Assembly: GCA_951802115.1 (NCBI GenBank)
Contig: CATOPL010000025.1
Coordinates: 1 to 41,809 of the forward strand
Reading direction: 5' to 3'
DNA length: 41,809 nt
Origin: an uncultured Lachnospiraceae bacterium
GTDB taxonomy: Bacteria; Bacillota; Clostridia; Lachnospirales; Lachnospiraceae
The notes below the pieces were generated by a model, which worked only from the letters and a program-made list of their open reading frames with translations, was not told the DNA's origin and did no database searches. This document shows positions 14,968-24,974 of this stretch, one piece after another; the first letter of the stretch is position 1, and each line of letters opens with the position of its first letter. The translations under genes and the position numbers were made by a program.

Positions 14968-17900
14968 TTTGAAGAAAATACTTGTCATTGGTTCCGGTCC
15001 GATTGTGATTGGCCAGGCGGCAGAATTTGATTATGCGGGTACGCAGGCATGTCTTGCTTTGAAAGAGGAAGGCTACGAGGTTGTGCTGTGCAATTCCAAC
15101 CCGGCAACGATTATGACAGATCTGACAGTTGCAGATAAAGTATATATGGAACCGCTGACTCTGGAATATGCGGCGAAGATTGTTCGTCGTGAGCGCCCGG
15201 ATGCCATTGTGCCGGGGATTGGGGGACAGACCGGGCTGAATCTGGCAATGCAGCTTGAGAAAAAAGGAGTTTTAAAAGAGTGTCAGACGGAACTTTTGGG
15301 AACCTGCAGTGAAAGTATTGAACGGGCAGAAGACAGAGAACAGTTCAAAAAGCTTTGTGAAGAGCTGGGAGAGCCGGTGCTCCCATCTGCCATTGCGAAT
15401 ACGGCGGAAGAAGCCATAAGGGCGGCGGAGAAAATAGGATATCCGGTGGTGCTGCGCCCTGCATTTACTCTTGGAGGAACCGGCGGAGGCTTTGCGGATA
15501 ATGAGAAGGAATTTATGGAGCTGATCAAAAACGCCATCGCTTTCTCTCCGGTTCATCAGGTCTTGATTGAAAAAAGTGTCAAAGGCTTCAAGGAGATCGA
15601 ATACGAAGTGATCCGCGATGCCAATGATACGGCAATTACGGTCTGCAATATGGAAAATTTAGACCCGGTGGGAATACATACAGGAGATTCTATTGTGGTG
15701 TGTCCGTCCCAGACACTAACCAATAAAGAGTATCAGATGCTGCGGGACAGCGCATTGAAAATCATTCGTGCATTGAAAGTGGAGGGAGGATGTAATGTGC
15801 AGTTTGCGCTTGATCCGGATTCTTTTCAGTATTACCTGATAGAGGTAAATCCGCGGGTCTCCCGTTCCTCAGCCCTTGCGTCGAAGGCAAGCGGGTATCC
15901 GATTGCAAGAGTTTCGGCAAAAATCAGCGTGGGGATGACGCTGGATGAGATTATGCTGGTCAATACGCCGGCTTCCTTTGAGCCGGCATTGGATTACGTC
16001 GTGATAAAAATGCCGCGTTTTCCATTCGATAAATTTACGGATGCAAACCGAAAGCTTGGTACGCAGATGAAAGCTACCGGGGAAGTTATGAGTGTAGGCA
16101 GAACTTTTGAGGAAAGCTTGTTAAAAGCAATCCGTTCTCTGGAAACAGGCGTGGATCATCTGCGCATGGAAAAATTTGAAAAAGAGGATGTTCCTGTATT
16201 GATGAATGATATAAAAATCGGTACAAATGACAGAATTTTTGCGATTGCACAGCTGTTAAGACTAGGAATCCGCGTTTCAAAAATTTCCGGCCGGACCGGA
16301 ATTGACTGCTTTTTCCTTAACAAAATGAAAAAGATTATAGATATGGAAACGGAACTGAAATCATACGCGGATGACAGGGAAGCTCTGTATCAGGCAAAGA
16401 AAGCAGGCTTTTCCGATAAGGCGGTGGCATGGCTTTGGAATAAAACGGAAACAGAAGTTTTTGAACTGCGCAGGAAATACGGCATATTTCCGGTTTATAA
16501 GATGATCGATACCTGTGCGTCAGAATTTGAAAGCTATGTTCCGTATTTCTATTCCACCTATGAGGAAGAAAATGAATCGGTAATCGAGAACAGAAAGAAG
16601 ATCGTCGTGCTTGGCTCCGGCCCAATCCGTATCGGTCAGGGTGTGGAGTTTGATTATTCCACGGTACATGCGGTTAAGGCTATCAAGGAAGCCGGATATG
16701 AGGCAATTATTATCAATAACAATCCGGAAACCGTGTCTACAGACTATACTACATCAGACAAGCTGTATTTTGAACCCTTATGTGTGGAAGATGTTATGAA
16801 TGTGATCGAGACGGAAAAGCCGGATGGGATTATCGTATCTTTTGGCGGACAGACTGCGATTAATCTGGCAAAGCCATTAGAAAAAAGAGGGGTAAAGCTC
16901 ATGGGTGCAGATTGTGCAGCCATTGAAAGGTCTGAAAACAGAGATGCTTTTGAAAAGCTGCTGTCAGAACTCTCCATTCCGCAGCCAAAAGGACGGGCTG
17001 TGACAAATATGGAAGAAGGTGTAAAAGCGGCAGAGGAAATCGGCTATCCGGTATTGGTACGTCCAAGCTTCGTGCTTGGCGGAAGAGCCATGCAGATTGT
17101 GGCCAAGGAAGAACATCTGCGTCATTATTTAAAAACGGCCGTAGAGATTGATGAAGATAAACCGGTACTGGTCGATCAATACATCTGCGGCAAGGAAGTG
17201 GAAATAGATGCCGTCTGCGATGGAAAGGAGGTATTTGTTCCCGGAATTATGGAACTGGTAGAAAGGACCGGCGTTCATTCGGGTGATTCCATCTGTGTAT
17301 ATCCCACGTTCAGTATATCTGAAAAAGTTAAAGAAACGATTCTGGATTATGCGAGGAAATTGGGGGTTGGCATCGGCATTGTCGGTCTGTTTAATATCCA
17401 GTTTATTGTGGATAAAGAGGAGAATGTATTTATCATTGAGGTGAATCCGCGTTCTTCGCGGACAGTACCGTTTTTATCAAAAGCGACCGGATATCCTCTG
17501 GCTGATATCGCGACAAAAGTCATTCTTGGAAAGAACCTCAAAGCACAGGGGATTAATGAGATATGTCCGAAAGAAAAGCAGCGCTGGTATGTAAAAGTAC
17601 CGACATTTTCCTTTTCCAAATTGAATGGCATGGATACATACCTTTCACCGGAAATGAAATCTACGGGAGAGGCCATCGGATATGACAGGAAACTTCACAG
17701 GGCAATGTATAAAGCCATGATTGCTTCCGGTATTCGTGTGCAGAATTATGGAACTGTAATCGTAACGCTTGCAGATGAGGATAAAGACGAAGCCCTTCCT
17801 TTGATAAGCCGCTTCTACGATATGGGCTTTAATATAGAAGCAACCTCTCTTACGGGAGAATATCTGAAACAGCATGGAATACGCACCCGTATACTGGGTA

Positions 17901-18133
17901 AACCATCGGAAGGCAGCAGTGAAATTCTGGATGCAATCCGGGCCGGATATGTCAGCTATGTCATCAATACACGTGCAATTCTTTCCGGCGTTCATTATGA
18001 AGACGGTGCGGCAATCCGAAGAGCGGCAACGCAGAACAATATTACCATGCTTACATCACTGGATACGGTGAGGGTGCTTTTGGATGTGCTGGAGGAAGTG
18101 ACCATTGGTGTGTCTGCGATAGATGATGAATGA
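14951..18133 (+). CDS. carB: Carbamoyl-phosphate synthase large subunit
   Basis: 1060 residues, full length, with the two homologous halves of Car[22 protein letters not shown] and [20 protein letters not shown] mark the two ATP-grasp units. LGGTGGGFA and [10 protein letters not shown] mark the nucleotide loops, and [16 protein letters not shown] and [16 protein letters not shown] the metal sites. The C-terminal MGS-like allosteric domain (about 930-1060) ends [14 protein letters not shown]. The ATG at 14951 has a GGAGGGA site inside carA. Last gene of the glutamine-amide cluster; no clear terminator follows. Confidence 0.97.
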   Translation: MAKRTDLKKILVIGSGPIVIGQAAEFDYAGTQACLALKEEGYEVVLCNSNPATIMTDLTVADKVYMEPLTLEYAAKIVRRERPDAIVPGIGGQTGLNLAMQLEKKGVLKECQTELLGTCSESIERAEDREQFKKLCEELGEPVLPSAIANTAEEAIRAAEKIGYPVVLRPAFTLGGTGGGFADNEKEFMELIKNAIAFSPVHQVLIEKSVKGFKEIEYEVIRDANDTAITVCNMENLDPVGIHTGDSIVVCPSQTLTNKEYQMLRDSALKIIRALKVEGGCNVQFALDPDSFQYYLIEVNPRVSRSSALASKASGYPIARVSAKISVGMTLDEIMLVNTPASFEPALDYVVIKMPRFPFDKFTDANRKLGTQMKATGEVMSVGRTFEESLLKAIRSLETGVDHLRMEKFEKEDVPVLMNDIKIGTNDRIFAIAQLLRLGIRVSKISGRTGIDCFFLNKMKKIIDMETELKSYADDREALYQAKKAGFSDKAVAWLWNKTETEVFELRRKYGIFPVYKMIDTCASEFESYVPYFYSTYEEENESVIENRKKIVVLGSGPIRIGQGVEFDYSTVHAVKAIKEAGYEAIIINNNPETVSTDYTTSDKLYFEPLCVEDVMNVIETEKPDGIIVSFGGQTAINLAKPLEKRGVKLMGADCAAIERSENRDAFEKLLSELSIPQPKGRAVTNMEEGVKAAEEIGYPVLVRPSFVLGGRAMQIVAKEEHLRHYLKTAVEIDEDKPVLVDQYICGKEVEIDAVCDGKEVFVPGIMELVERTGVHSGDSICVYPTFSISEKVKETILDYARKLGVGIGIVGLFNIQFIVDKEENVFIIEVNPRSSRTVPFLSKATGYPLADIATKVILGKNLKAQGINEICPKEKQRWYVKVPTFSFSKLNGMDTYLSPEMKSTGEAIGYDRKLHRAMYKAMIASGIRVQNYGTVIVTLADEDKDEALPLISRFYDMGFNIEATSLTGEYLKQHGIRTRILGKPSEGSSEILDAIRAGYVSYVINTRAILSGVHYEDGAAIRRAATQNNITMLTSLDTVRVLLDVLEEVTIGVSAIDDE

Positions 18134-18452
18134 AATTAAATTGTGATGCAGGAAACTTTGTATATCCTTTACGGTTTATGGCAGGCTTTTTCAACAGAAG
18201 AATTAATATTATCGAACAGGAGATAGTCCTTTGGAAATTCAGACTTTTTCATAGTTCTGGATTTTACCGGACTGTCTCCTTCTTTTAACGATATCTGTTT
18301 CAGAACGCCGGGGAACAGATCAAAGGCTTTCGATCCCCATTCCAGAACTGCCTTTATGTATTTTCCTTCATGGATACCTTCATAAGCGGATGAATAGTCT
18401 TGCTGTGAATGATATAATAGAAAAATAACGAAGAAAGGACGGAAAACGGACG
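18134..18452. other. Intergenic region with an unexplained open frame on the minus strand
   Basis: 319 bases between carB and a response-regulator gene. A minus-strand frame (18495-18169, 108 codons) is open and looks protein-like in its second half (GKYIKAVLEWGSKAFDLFPG, then a charged end). It overlaps the response-regulator promoter and start, has no good ribosome site, and matches no family I recognise. It may be a decayed gene tail; I do not call it as a gene. Confidence 0.3.
18410..18418 (+). promoter_or_regulatory. Extended -10 promoter of the two-component operon
   Basis: TGATATAAT (18410-18418) fits the extended -10 form TGnTATAAT. No good -35 is seen. It lies 34 bases before the GTG start of the regulator gene. 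Confidence 0.5.
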
Positions 18453-19124
18453 GTGATTGATCTGTATTATATTGAAGATGATCCCGATATTGCATTGATG
18501 GTAAAAGAATATCTGGAACAGAAGAATTTTAAAGTAACGATCTGTGAGACGCTTGCACAGGCAGAACAGGCATTAAAGGAGCATGTTCCAACCCTTGTTT
18601 TACTGGACTGGAATATGCCGGACGGCCACGGGGACAGTCTGTGCCAGTGGATCCGCAGGAACTGGAAAGAACTGCCCATTATTTTTCTAACCGTTCGCGG
18701 AGACTGTGTAGACATCGTTTCGGGTTTTAAAAACGGCGCGGACGATTATGTGGTAAAACCTTTTGAACTGGAGGTACTGTATTCGCGGATTCTGGCATTG
18801 CTTCGCAGAACCGGCAACGTGGAAGAACAATATCTTTCCTGTGACGGAATCAGGATGGACTTAAACCGACATACGGTCTCCTGTCATTCAGAGGAAATAC
18901 CTTTAAGTGAGGCGGAATACCAGCTGCTTTTGTACCTGATGCAGAATAAGGGAAAGACGGTTACCAGGGAAAAGCTACTGGAACAAGTATGGGATGTAAA
19001 CGGAAATTATGTGAACAATAATACTTTAACCGTTACTATGAAGCGTCTGAGGGACAAACTTTACCAGCCGAAGTGTCTGAAAACGGTCAGAAGTGTAGGT
19101 TACCGTATGGAGGACAGCTTATGA
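18453..19124 (+). CDS. OmpR/PhoB-family response regulator
   Basis: 223 residues, GTG start with AAAGGACGG upstream. The receiver domain (1-115) has the acidic pair at 9-10, the phospho-acceptor Asp52 (VLLDWN), Thr80 and Lys102. The winged-helix DNA-binding domain (about 130-223) contains LSEAEYQLLLYLMQNKGK, the recognition-helix region TVTMKRLRDKL and the final SVGYRM. It overlaps the sensor kinase gene by four bases. Together with the ABC genes downstream it resembles regulators that switch on an adjacent efflux or detoxification transporter. Confidence 0.93.
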   Translation: MIDLYYIEDDPDIALMVKEYLEQKNFKVTICETLAQAEQALKEHVPTLVLLDWNMPDGHGDSLCQWIRRNWKELPIIFLTVRGDCVDIVSGFKNGADDYVVKPFELEVLYSRILALLRRTGNVEEQYLSCDGIRMDLNRHTVSCHSEEIPLSEAEYQLLLYLMQNKGKTVTREKLLEQVWDVNGNYVNNNTLTVTMKRLRDKLYQPKCLKTVRSVGYRMEDSL

Positions 19125-20338
19125 GCGGACAGAAAAATGTGTTGGTTACTTTTGGATTTGCAGCATCCGTCAGCCTGATTGCTGCTGCTGTTTCTGCTTT
19201 GTTTATTTCTTACTATTACAGCCGGCTTCCGTTTGATCTGTTAAATGTGATCTGCAGTGAAATTGTGGAGCAGGAGCCGGAAACAATAAACATCATTTCT
19301 GCAGTATTAAAGGAATATACAGCAGGAAGTCCTGAGGCAGCAGCAAAAGAAGATGTGTTATCTGTATTGGGATACTGTATCTCTGATTTTTCAAGTCTCA
19401 CCGGTGAGCAGAATGTTTTGTTTGCGGCAGCAGGCTTTCTAACAGGAATTCTGCTTTTTATTGTCACTTTTTTGTATCGGAATAAAATGGAAGCCATACG
19501 GATTCGGGCTCTGGCGGAGTATCTGGAACAGGTGAATACCGGCAAAGCCGTCATTTGGTCGGTTTCCGGGGAGGACGATTTTTCCAAACTGGAAGATGAA
19601 GTATATAAGACCGTGACATTTCTGTATCGAACGAGAGATGTGGCAGTACAGGCAAAGAATGATTTTGCGGAAAATCTGTCCAATATTGCCCATCAGATCA
19701 AAACTCCGATTACTGCCATTTCCCTTTCTGCCCAGATGATGAAACAGAACGTTTCAGCTTCTTTCCGGTCATATGATACCATGCAGAGCAATAAGCATCT
19801 GGAACAGATAGAGAAACAACTTTTACGGCTGACTCATCTTGAGGAAGCTCTGCTGGTCCTTTCCAGGATTGACGCCGGAACATTACATTTACAAAGAAAT
19901 GAGGTAGATGTCTACACGCTTCTTGTTCTTTCTGCGGATAACCTGCAGGAATTGCTTGCGAGTTCCCGTACTTCTGTTGATATACCGGAGCAGGGTGAGA
20001 TGCTGGTGACTGCGGATCTGGACTGGACGATGGAAGCAGTCATGAATCTGATGAAAAACTGTATGGAGCACAGTCCAGGAGGAACGATTCACTGTTCCTA
20101 TGCACAGAATCCGCTTTATGCAGAAATCTTGATCTGGGACGATGGGGAAGGATTTGCAAAAGAAGATATTCCCCATATCTTTGAACGATTTTACCGGGGG
20201 AAGAATGCAGGAGAGGGTGGTATTGGAATCGGGCTGGCTTTATCAAAAGAGATGATTGAACGTCAGAACGGAACTATACGGGCAAAAAATAGGCCTGACG
20301 GCGGCGCTCTTTTTGAAATTCGCTTCTACAGTCACTGA
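19121..20338 (+). CDS. Sensor histidine kinase
   Basis: 405 residues. The ATG at 19121 overlaps the regulator stop (ATGA). Two membrane segments (about 9-32 and 98-118) enclose an extracellular part of about 65 residues. A HAMP-like linker follows, then the H-box SNIAHQIKTPITAI with His191. The ATPase domain has the N-box NLMKNCMEHSPG, the G1 box WDDGEGF, the F-box HIFERFYRG and the G2 box GGIGIGLALSK. The loop is longer than in BceS-type intramembrane kinases, so it may sense a ligand directly or through the ABC permease. The signal is unknown. Confidence 0.92.
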   Translation: MSGQKNVLVTFGFAASVSLIAAAVSALFISYYYSRLPFDLLNVICSEIVEQEPETINIISAVLKEYTAGSPEAAAKEDVLSVLGYCISDFSSLTGEQNVLFAAAGFLTGILLFIVTFLYRNKMEAIRIRALAEYLEQVNTGKAVIWSVSGEDDFSKLEDEVYKTVTFLYRTRDVAVQAKNDFAENLSNIAHQIKTPITAISLSAQMMKQNVSASFRSYDTMQSNKHLEQIEKQLLRLTHLEEALLVLSRIDAGTLHLQRNEVDVYTLLVLSADNLQELLASSRTSVDIPEQGEMLVTADLDWTMEAVMNLMKNCMEHSPGGTIHCSYAQNPLYAEILIWDDGEGFAKEDIPHIFERFYRGKNAGEGGIGIGLALSKEMIERQNGTIRAKNRPDGGALFEIRFYSH

Positions 20339-20432
20339 GTTGTAACTTTCATTTGTTATACTGTTTATTGTAGAAATCACAGGAACCCGTTTCCATGGAT
20401 GACATGCAGGCAGATGAAAGGAGGAAATCAAA

Positions 20433-21113
20433 ATGGAGATTTTGAAATGTGAGGGAGTCAGGAAGGTATATGGTTCCGGAGAGAATCAGGTAACGGCTCT
20501 TAACGGGATTGATTTGTCAGTCAGCAAGGGGGAATTTGTGGCGATTATGGGAGCGTCCGGTTCCGGCAAATCTACCCTATTGCATATTCTCGGCAGCGTG
20601 GATCAGCCCACAGAGGGAAAGGTTACGATAGATGGGGTTGATCTTTCCAGACTGAATCGGACGGAAGCGGCAATATTCCGGCGCAGAAAGGTAGGACTGG
20701 TATACCAGTTTTATAACCTGATCCCGACCCTTACGGTGCAAAAAAACATCCTTATGCCCCTCGCTCTTGATAAGAAAAAAACCAATCAGGAATATTTTGA
20801 AAAGGTGGTAAATTCCCTTGGCATTGCGGGGAGGCTTGATGCTTTGCCGAATCAGTTATCCGGAGGCGAGCAGCAAAGAACAGCGATTGCACGTTCTCTG
20901 ATCTACCGCCCGGCTCTGCTTCTGGCAGATGAACCGACCGGGAATCTGGACCAGAAAAATTCCAAAGAAATTATTGATATGCTGAAGCTCTCCAACCGTA
21001 ATCTGGAGCAGACCATTTTACTGATTACCCATGATGAAAAGGTAGCTCTGGAAGCAGGGCGCATTATAACGATTGAAGACGGGCGTATTATCAGTGACGA
21101 ACGGCGGAGGTAA
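20433..21113 (+). CDS. ABC transporter ATP-binding protein (MacB/LolD/BceA class)
   Basis: 226 residues; AAAGGAGG precedes the ATG. Walker A is GASGSGKSTLL, the Q-loop lies in YQFYNLIPTLTV, the signature is LSGGEQQRTAIARSL, Walker B is LLLADEPTGNLD and the H-loop is ITHD. It is the energising subunit for the permease encoded next (one-base stop/start overlap, TAATG). This class drives mechanotransmission or lipophilic/peptide export rather than solute import. The pair is probably activated by the preceding two-component system. Confidence 0.94.
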   Translation: MEILKCEGVRKVYGSGENQVTALNGIDLSVSKGEFVAIMGASGSGKSTLLHILGSVDQPTEGKVTIDGVDLSRLNRTEAAIFRRRKVGLVYQFYNLIPTLTVQKNILMPLALDKKKTNQEYFEKVVNSLGIAGRLDALPNQLSGGEQQRTAIARSLIYRPALLLADEPTGNLDQKNSKEIIDMLKLSNRNLEQTILLITHDEKVALEAGRIITIEDGRIISDERRR

Positions 21114-23332
21114 TGAATATGTGGAAAGATTATTCATTGGGTTATATAAAAAACAACTGTTCTTCCAGCCTGTCCATGTTAATAGCTGCATTTATTTCCG
21201 CCCTGCTTTTATCCCTGCTGTGCGGGCTGTTTTATAATGAATGGAAATATGAGGTTGAACGGATTAAGCAGGAGGAAGGCAGCTGGCATAGCCGGATCAC
21301 GGGGGAATATACAGAAGAAGATGTCAGAACTGTAAAAAATTTCGCCAATGTAAAAGATGCCGTAGTAAGTGACACAGGAGCTAACAGTGCAGAACCGGTA
21401 TTGGATCTTTATTTTGAGGATCTGGGTTCCGTTTTTTCAGATACGCCCCATATTGCGCAGCAGATAGGCGCTGCACCGGAAAAAATTGATTATAATTATG
21501 GACTCCTGGCAATGTATCTGGTCAGAGACTCTGGTGATCCGGCTCCAAGACTGGTATTTCCGATGTTTATACTGATAACGTTTCTGGCTTCGTTCTCGCT
21601 GATTGTGATTATCCACAATTCTTTTGCAGTATTCATGAACGCACGGATTCATCAGTTTGGTATTTTTTCAAGTATTGGAGCCACGCCAAAGCAGATCCGG
21701 GCATGCCTTTTGCAGGAAGCGGCTGGTCTTTGCGCAGTACCGGTTATCGTTGGAAACCTGTTGGGTATTGCAGGCAGCATGGGGGTTCTGCAGATGATAA
21801 ATATTCTGCTGGGCAGCAGCATCGCAGGACGACGGAAATCGGTTTTTGGTTATCATCCGCTGGTACTGGTATTGACATTGCTTGTAACGATGATCACGAT
21901 ATGGATCTCCGCATGGATGCCGGCCGGAAAATTAAGTAAGCTGACACCTTTAGAAGCGATCAAAAATACCGGTGAATTACAATTAAAGCGCCGGAAAAAT
22001 TCTTATTTACTTACACTGCTGTTTGGAGTAGAGGGAGAGCTGGCCGGTAATGCATTAAAAGCGCAGAGAAAAGCTTTGCGGACGGCATCGTTATCCCTGA
22101 TATCTGCGTTTCTGGCGTTTACGCTCATGCAGTGTTTCTTTGCTCTTTCCGCGATCAGTACAAGGGAAACTTATTTTGAAAGGTATCAGGAAGTATGGGA
22201 TATCATGGTCACTGTCAAAGATGCGAATATGGACATTTTTGAAGAGACGGACCGTATTCAGAGGATCGACGGACTGGAAAATGTGATTGTGTATCAGAAA
22301 GCAATGGCAAAACGGATTATCACAGAGGAAGAAATAAGCGAAGACATGAAAGCCTTCGGCGGATTTTCTCATGCTCCCGAAGCGTTTGCAACAGAAATGT
22401 CTGGCGGATGGATGATAGATGTCCCGATCATAATATTGGATGATGAGAGCTTTCAGGTTTACTGTGAACAGGTCGGGTTTACAGCACAGCTCAAGGGGGC
22501 AGTTATATTAAACCAGATCCGGGATGTGACAAATCCGGATTTCAGGCATCCGAATTTTATGCCTTATATAAAAGAAGAAAATGATGCAAGTCTTTTAAGG
22601 CAGTCAGAGAATGAAACAATAACATTTGAGGTTCCGGTCCTGGCTTATACAGAAGAAGTTCCTGTATTAAGGGAGGAATATGCAAGTCCTAATGATTATG
22701 AGCTGGTGCATTTTATTCCGGTGTCTTTATGGAAAGAAATAAAGGGACAGATTGGAGGAATGAAAAAAGACAGTTATATCCGTGTTTTGGGTGGAGAAAA
22801 TGCGTCGCTGGAAGAACTGAATATGCTTCAGGATAAGATTGCCCAGGTTCTCGGCGGGAAATATACCATAGAATGTGAAAACCGCATTAAGGAGTATGAA
22901 ACAAATAACAGACAGATACAGGGAATGAAGGCTATCCTGGGAGGCTTTTGTATCCTGCTTGCGGTCATTGGCATCAGCAATGTGTTTTCCAATACATTGG
23001 GATTTGTGCGACAGAGGAAAAGGGAATTTGCAAGATATATGTCAATTGGACTGACGCCGAAGGAACTTAAGAAAATGTTCTGTATAGAAGCGGTGGTGAT
23101 AGCCGGCAGACCGATTTTGATCAGTTTTCCGCTCGTAATCGCTGCAATCGCATATATGCTGAAAATGAGCTATCTTGAAGTGGGAGTGTTTATGGCAGAG
23201 GCGCCGTATATTCCGATCCTGTTGTTTATGCTGACGATTCTGGGTTCGGTGGCACTGGCATATTACTTGGCCTGGCGGAATGTACGCCGAATCAGTCTGG
23301 CAGAGGTTTTAGGCGATGATACGATGATGTAA
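21113..23332 (+). CDS. ABC transporter permease, two FtsX domains
   Basis: 739 residues. A first membrane segment (about 20-40) is followed by an extracellular stretch. An FtsX-type block (about 145-280) contains FGIFSSIGATPKQIRACLLQEA and ends in SAWMPAGKLSKLTPLEAIKN. A single segment follows at about 325-345, then a large extracellular domain (about 345-595). The C-terminal FtsX block (about 605-739) repeats the motif as ARYMSIGLTPKELKKMFCIEA and ends RNVRRISLAEVL. The topology resembles BceB-like exporters for antimicrobial peptides. The substrate cannot be read from sequence. Confidence 0.88.
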   Translation: MNMWKDYSLGYIKNNCSSSLSMLIAAFISALLLSLLCGLFYNEWKYEVERIKQEEGSWHSRITGEYTEEDVRTVKNFANVKDAVVSDTGANSAEPVLDLYFEDLGSVFSDTPHIAQQIGAAPEKIDYNYGLLAMYLVRDSGDPAPRLVFPMFILITFLASFSLIVIIHNSFAVFMNARIHQFGIFSSIGATPKQIRACLLQEAAGLCAVPVIVGNLLGIAGSMGVLQMINILLGSSIAGRRKSVFGYHPLVLVLTLLVTMITIWISAWMPAGKLSKLTPLEAIKNTGELQLKRRKNSYLLTLLFGVEGELAGNALKAQRKALRTASLSLISAFLAFTLMQCFFALSAISTRETYFERYQEVWDIMVTVKDANMDIFEETDRIQRIDGLENVIVYQKAMAKRIITEEEISEDMKAFGGFSHAPEAFATEMSGGWMIDVPIIILDDESFQVYCEQVGFTAQLKGAVILNQIRDVTNPDFRHPNFMPYIKEENDASLLRQSENETITFEVPVLAYTEEVPVLREEYASPNDYELVHFIPVSLWKEIKGQIGGMKKDSYIRVLGGENASLEELNMLQDKIAQVLGGKYTIECENRIKEYETNNRQIQGMKAILGGFCILLAVIGISNVFSNTLGFVRQRKREFARYMSIGLTPKELKKMFCIEAVVIAGRPILISFPLVIAAIAYMLKMSYLEVGVFMAEAPYIPILLFMLTILGSVALAYYLAWRNVRRISLAEVLGDDTMM

Positions 23333-23396
23333 AATCAGGAAATGCTCTCCCGGGGTATAGGTGTGTATTTTATCAGCCGGTGTTGGACAGAGTTGT

Positions 23397-23429
23397 CCGG
23401 ACGGAGAACTTTGACGGTTCTCCGTCCGG
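23397..23429 (+). terminator. Perfect 13-pair hairpin after the ABC operon
   Basis: CCGGACGGAGAAC (23397-23409), a 7-base loop, then GTTCTCCGTCCGG (23417-23429). It lies 64 bases after the permease stop. No U tract follows, so it may protect the 3' end or be a factor-dependent stop rather than a classical terminator. Confidence 0.5.
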
Positions 23430-23505
23430 GGACCGGGCATGCTGACCGCAAAAAACTTAAATTCCGAAAAAGCCGAATTCTCCCGAGGTGAAAAAATTCT
23501 GCAAA

Positions 23506-24789
23506 TCAAAACAGCTTTCCTGCCTGCACATGGGTCTCATTTTCTTCTGCTGAAAAACTTTTAAAAATGTTTCTTGTGTTGATGGCAATCATAAGCGATA
23601 CAACACCCGAAAATAAAACAACAGCATATTCACATCCTCTGCAAATTTCAAACAGGATACCATAGAATGTATTGCCCAACGGCTGTGCGCACATCGAAAC
23701 GGTAAGAATGACGGCAATCACCTTGCCAATTAATTTTTGCGGTGTTTCTGTCTGCATAAAGGATATCATCTGTACAGTAAAAAGTGTTGAAAATACCATA
23801 ATGACAAAGCAGCATATGGTTATGACAACATAATTTATGATCGCAGATGAAAACAGTACCAATGAGACGCTCATAGGAAATACACACGCTGCACAGGCGA
23901 TTACAAGATTGCCCGATTTATGAATCGACAGTTTGTCTGCAAAAATGCCTGCTCCGATACCTCCTGCCAATCCGCCTGCCGCCAGAGCTCCTTCTGCAAA
24001 ACCATATAGCCTGTTTGCCTGTGAAGCTTCTAAATTTAACACTTCCGTTATCAGATATGGAAGTGCGACCGTAATCATTGCAGCAAGGAATAAATTAATT
24101 CCGCAGATGACAAGAACAGCCTTTCCGATAACAGGCTTCTCCTTTCGGATAAAGCAGATACTGTCTGCAAAATCAGTTCTGGCGGTTTTTAAGATACCTC
24201 CATCTGAAGTTTGTCTCCGGAACGGTATTTGAATGAAAAGCTCCATAACTGCCGACATTATAAAGCAGACCGTGCAGACTCGCAGTACAGGTGTTAATCC
24301 ATATGCACTGTATAAGACACCTCCAAGTACAGGACCTGTCAAAGATGAGAATGAGCTGATCGTATTGATAATAGAATTTGCCGCCATAAAATGATCCTGA
24401 TGGATAAGCGCAGGGATGCTCGCCTGTACAGACGGCTGATATGCACCTGCAATACCATACAGGAGCATCAGTGTAATTGTCAGAAGAAGAATGAGGTTTG
24501 TTCCGTTCATAAGCAGGGAAAAGGTTATGATCACTGCCGCCGTAAAGAAATCCAGGATTACCATAATATTTCTTTTATTGACTCTGTCTGCTACAATTCC
24601 GCCAATGGGCGACAGCAAAATAGCCGGAATAAAAGCACACGCTGTAACTGTTCCGTAAAGCGCAGACGAGCCTGTCAGATTTAATAAATACAGCGGTAAT
24701 GCAAATCTTATTGTTGCATTGCCAAACAAAGAGATAATCTGACCGATGACAACTAATGTAAAATCCTTTGAAAATAATTTTTGATTCAA
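23506..24789 (-). CDS. MFS efflux transporter (MefA-like class)
   Basis: 427 residues with a TTG start at 24789, the only start in frame after the strong GGAGG. About 12 membrane segments; the A-loop between segments 2 and 3 is GGIVADRVNKRN and a related loop in the second half is GAGIFADKLSIHKSG. It resembles drug/macrolide proton antiporters. It follows a TetR regulator on the same strand (185-base gap), and the two are probably one transcript controlled by the operators at 25649-25691. The substrate is unknown. Confidence 0.87.
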   Translation of the reverse strand: MNQKLFSKDFTLVVIGQIISLFGNATIRFALPLYLLNLTGSSALYGTVTACAFIPAILLSPIGGIVADRVNKRNIMVILDFFTAAVIITFSLLMNGTNLILLLTITLMLLYGIAGAYQPSVQASIPALIHQDHFMAANSIINTISSFSSLTGPVLGGVLYSAYGLTPVLRVCTVCFIMSAVMELFIQIPFRRQTSDGGILKTARTDFADSICFIRKEKPVIGKAVLVICGINLFLAAMITVALPYLITEVLNLEASQANRLYGFAEGALAAGGLAGGIGAGIFADKLSIHKSGNLVIACAACVFPMSVSLVLFSSAIINYVVITICCFVIMVFSTLFTVQMISFMQTETPQKLIGKVIAVILTVSMCAQPLGNTFYGILFEICRGCEYAVVLFSGVVSLMIAINTRNIFKSFSAEENETHVQAGKLF

Positions 24790-24974
24790 ACTTTAAACCT
24801 CCATTTTTTGTTTTCCGATGTCAATGTTTTCTTTGCCAGTTTTCTGCAGTCCTGATATTGTTTTTATATCTCTTTTCAGTACCGCACGTCGGTATGTATT
24901 TGTTTCAAAATATATCTGCCCATTTTACAGAGCAGAAATATTTAGAGTAATAGAAAATTCGCAGATTGTGCTTT

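Noticed and set aside
20341..20432. Internal promoter before the ABC ATP-binding gene (TATACT at 20357)
   Set aside because: No -35 box at a workable distance; the gene can be served by read-through from the two-component operon.
24880..24900. Third possible TetR operator between tetR and the MFS gene (ACCG..CGGTATGT)
   Set aside because: Only one half-site, GGTATGT, matches; the spacing between arms differs from the two clear operators.
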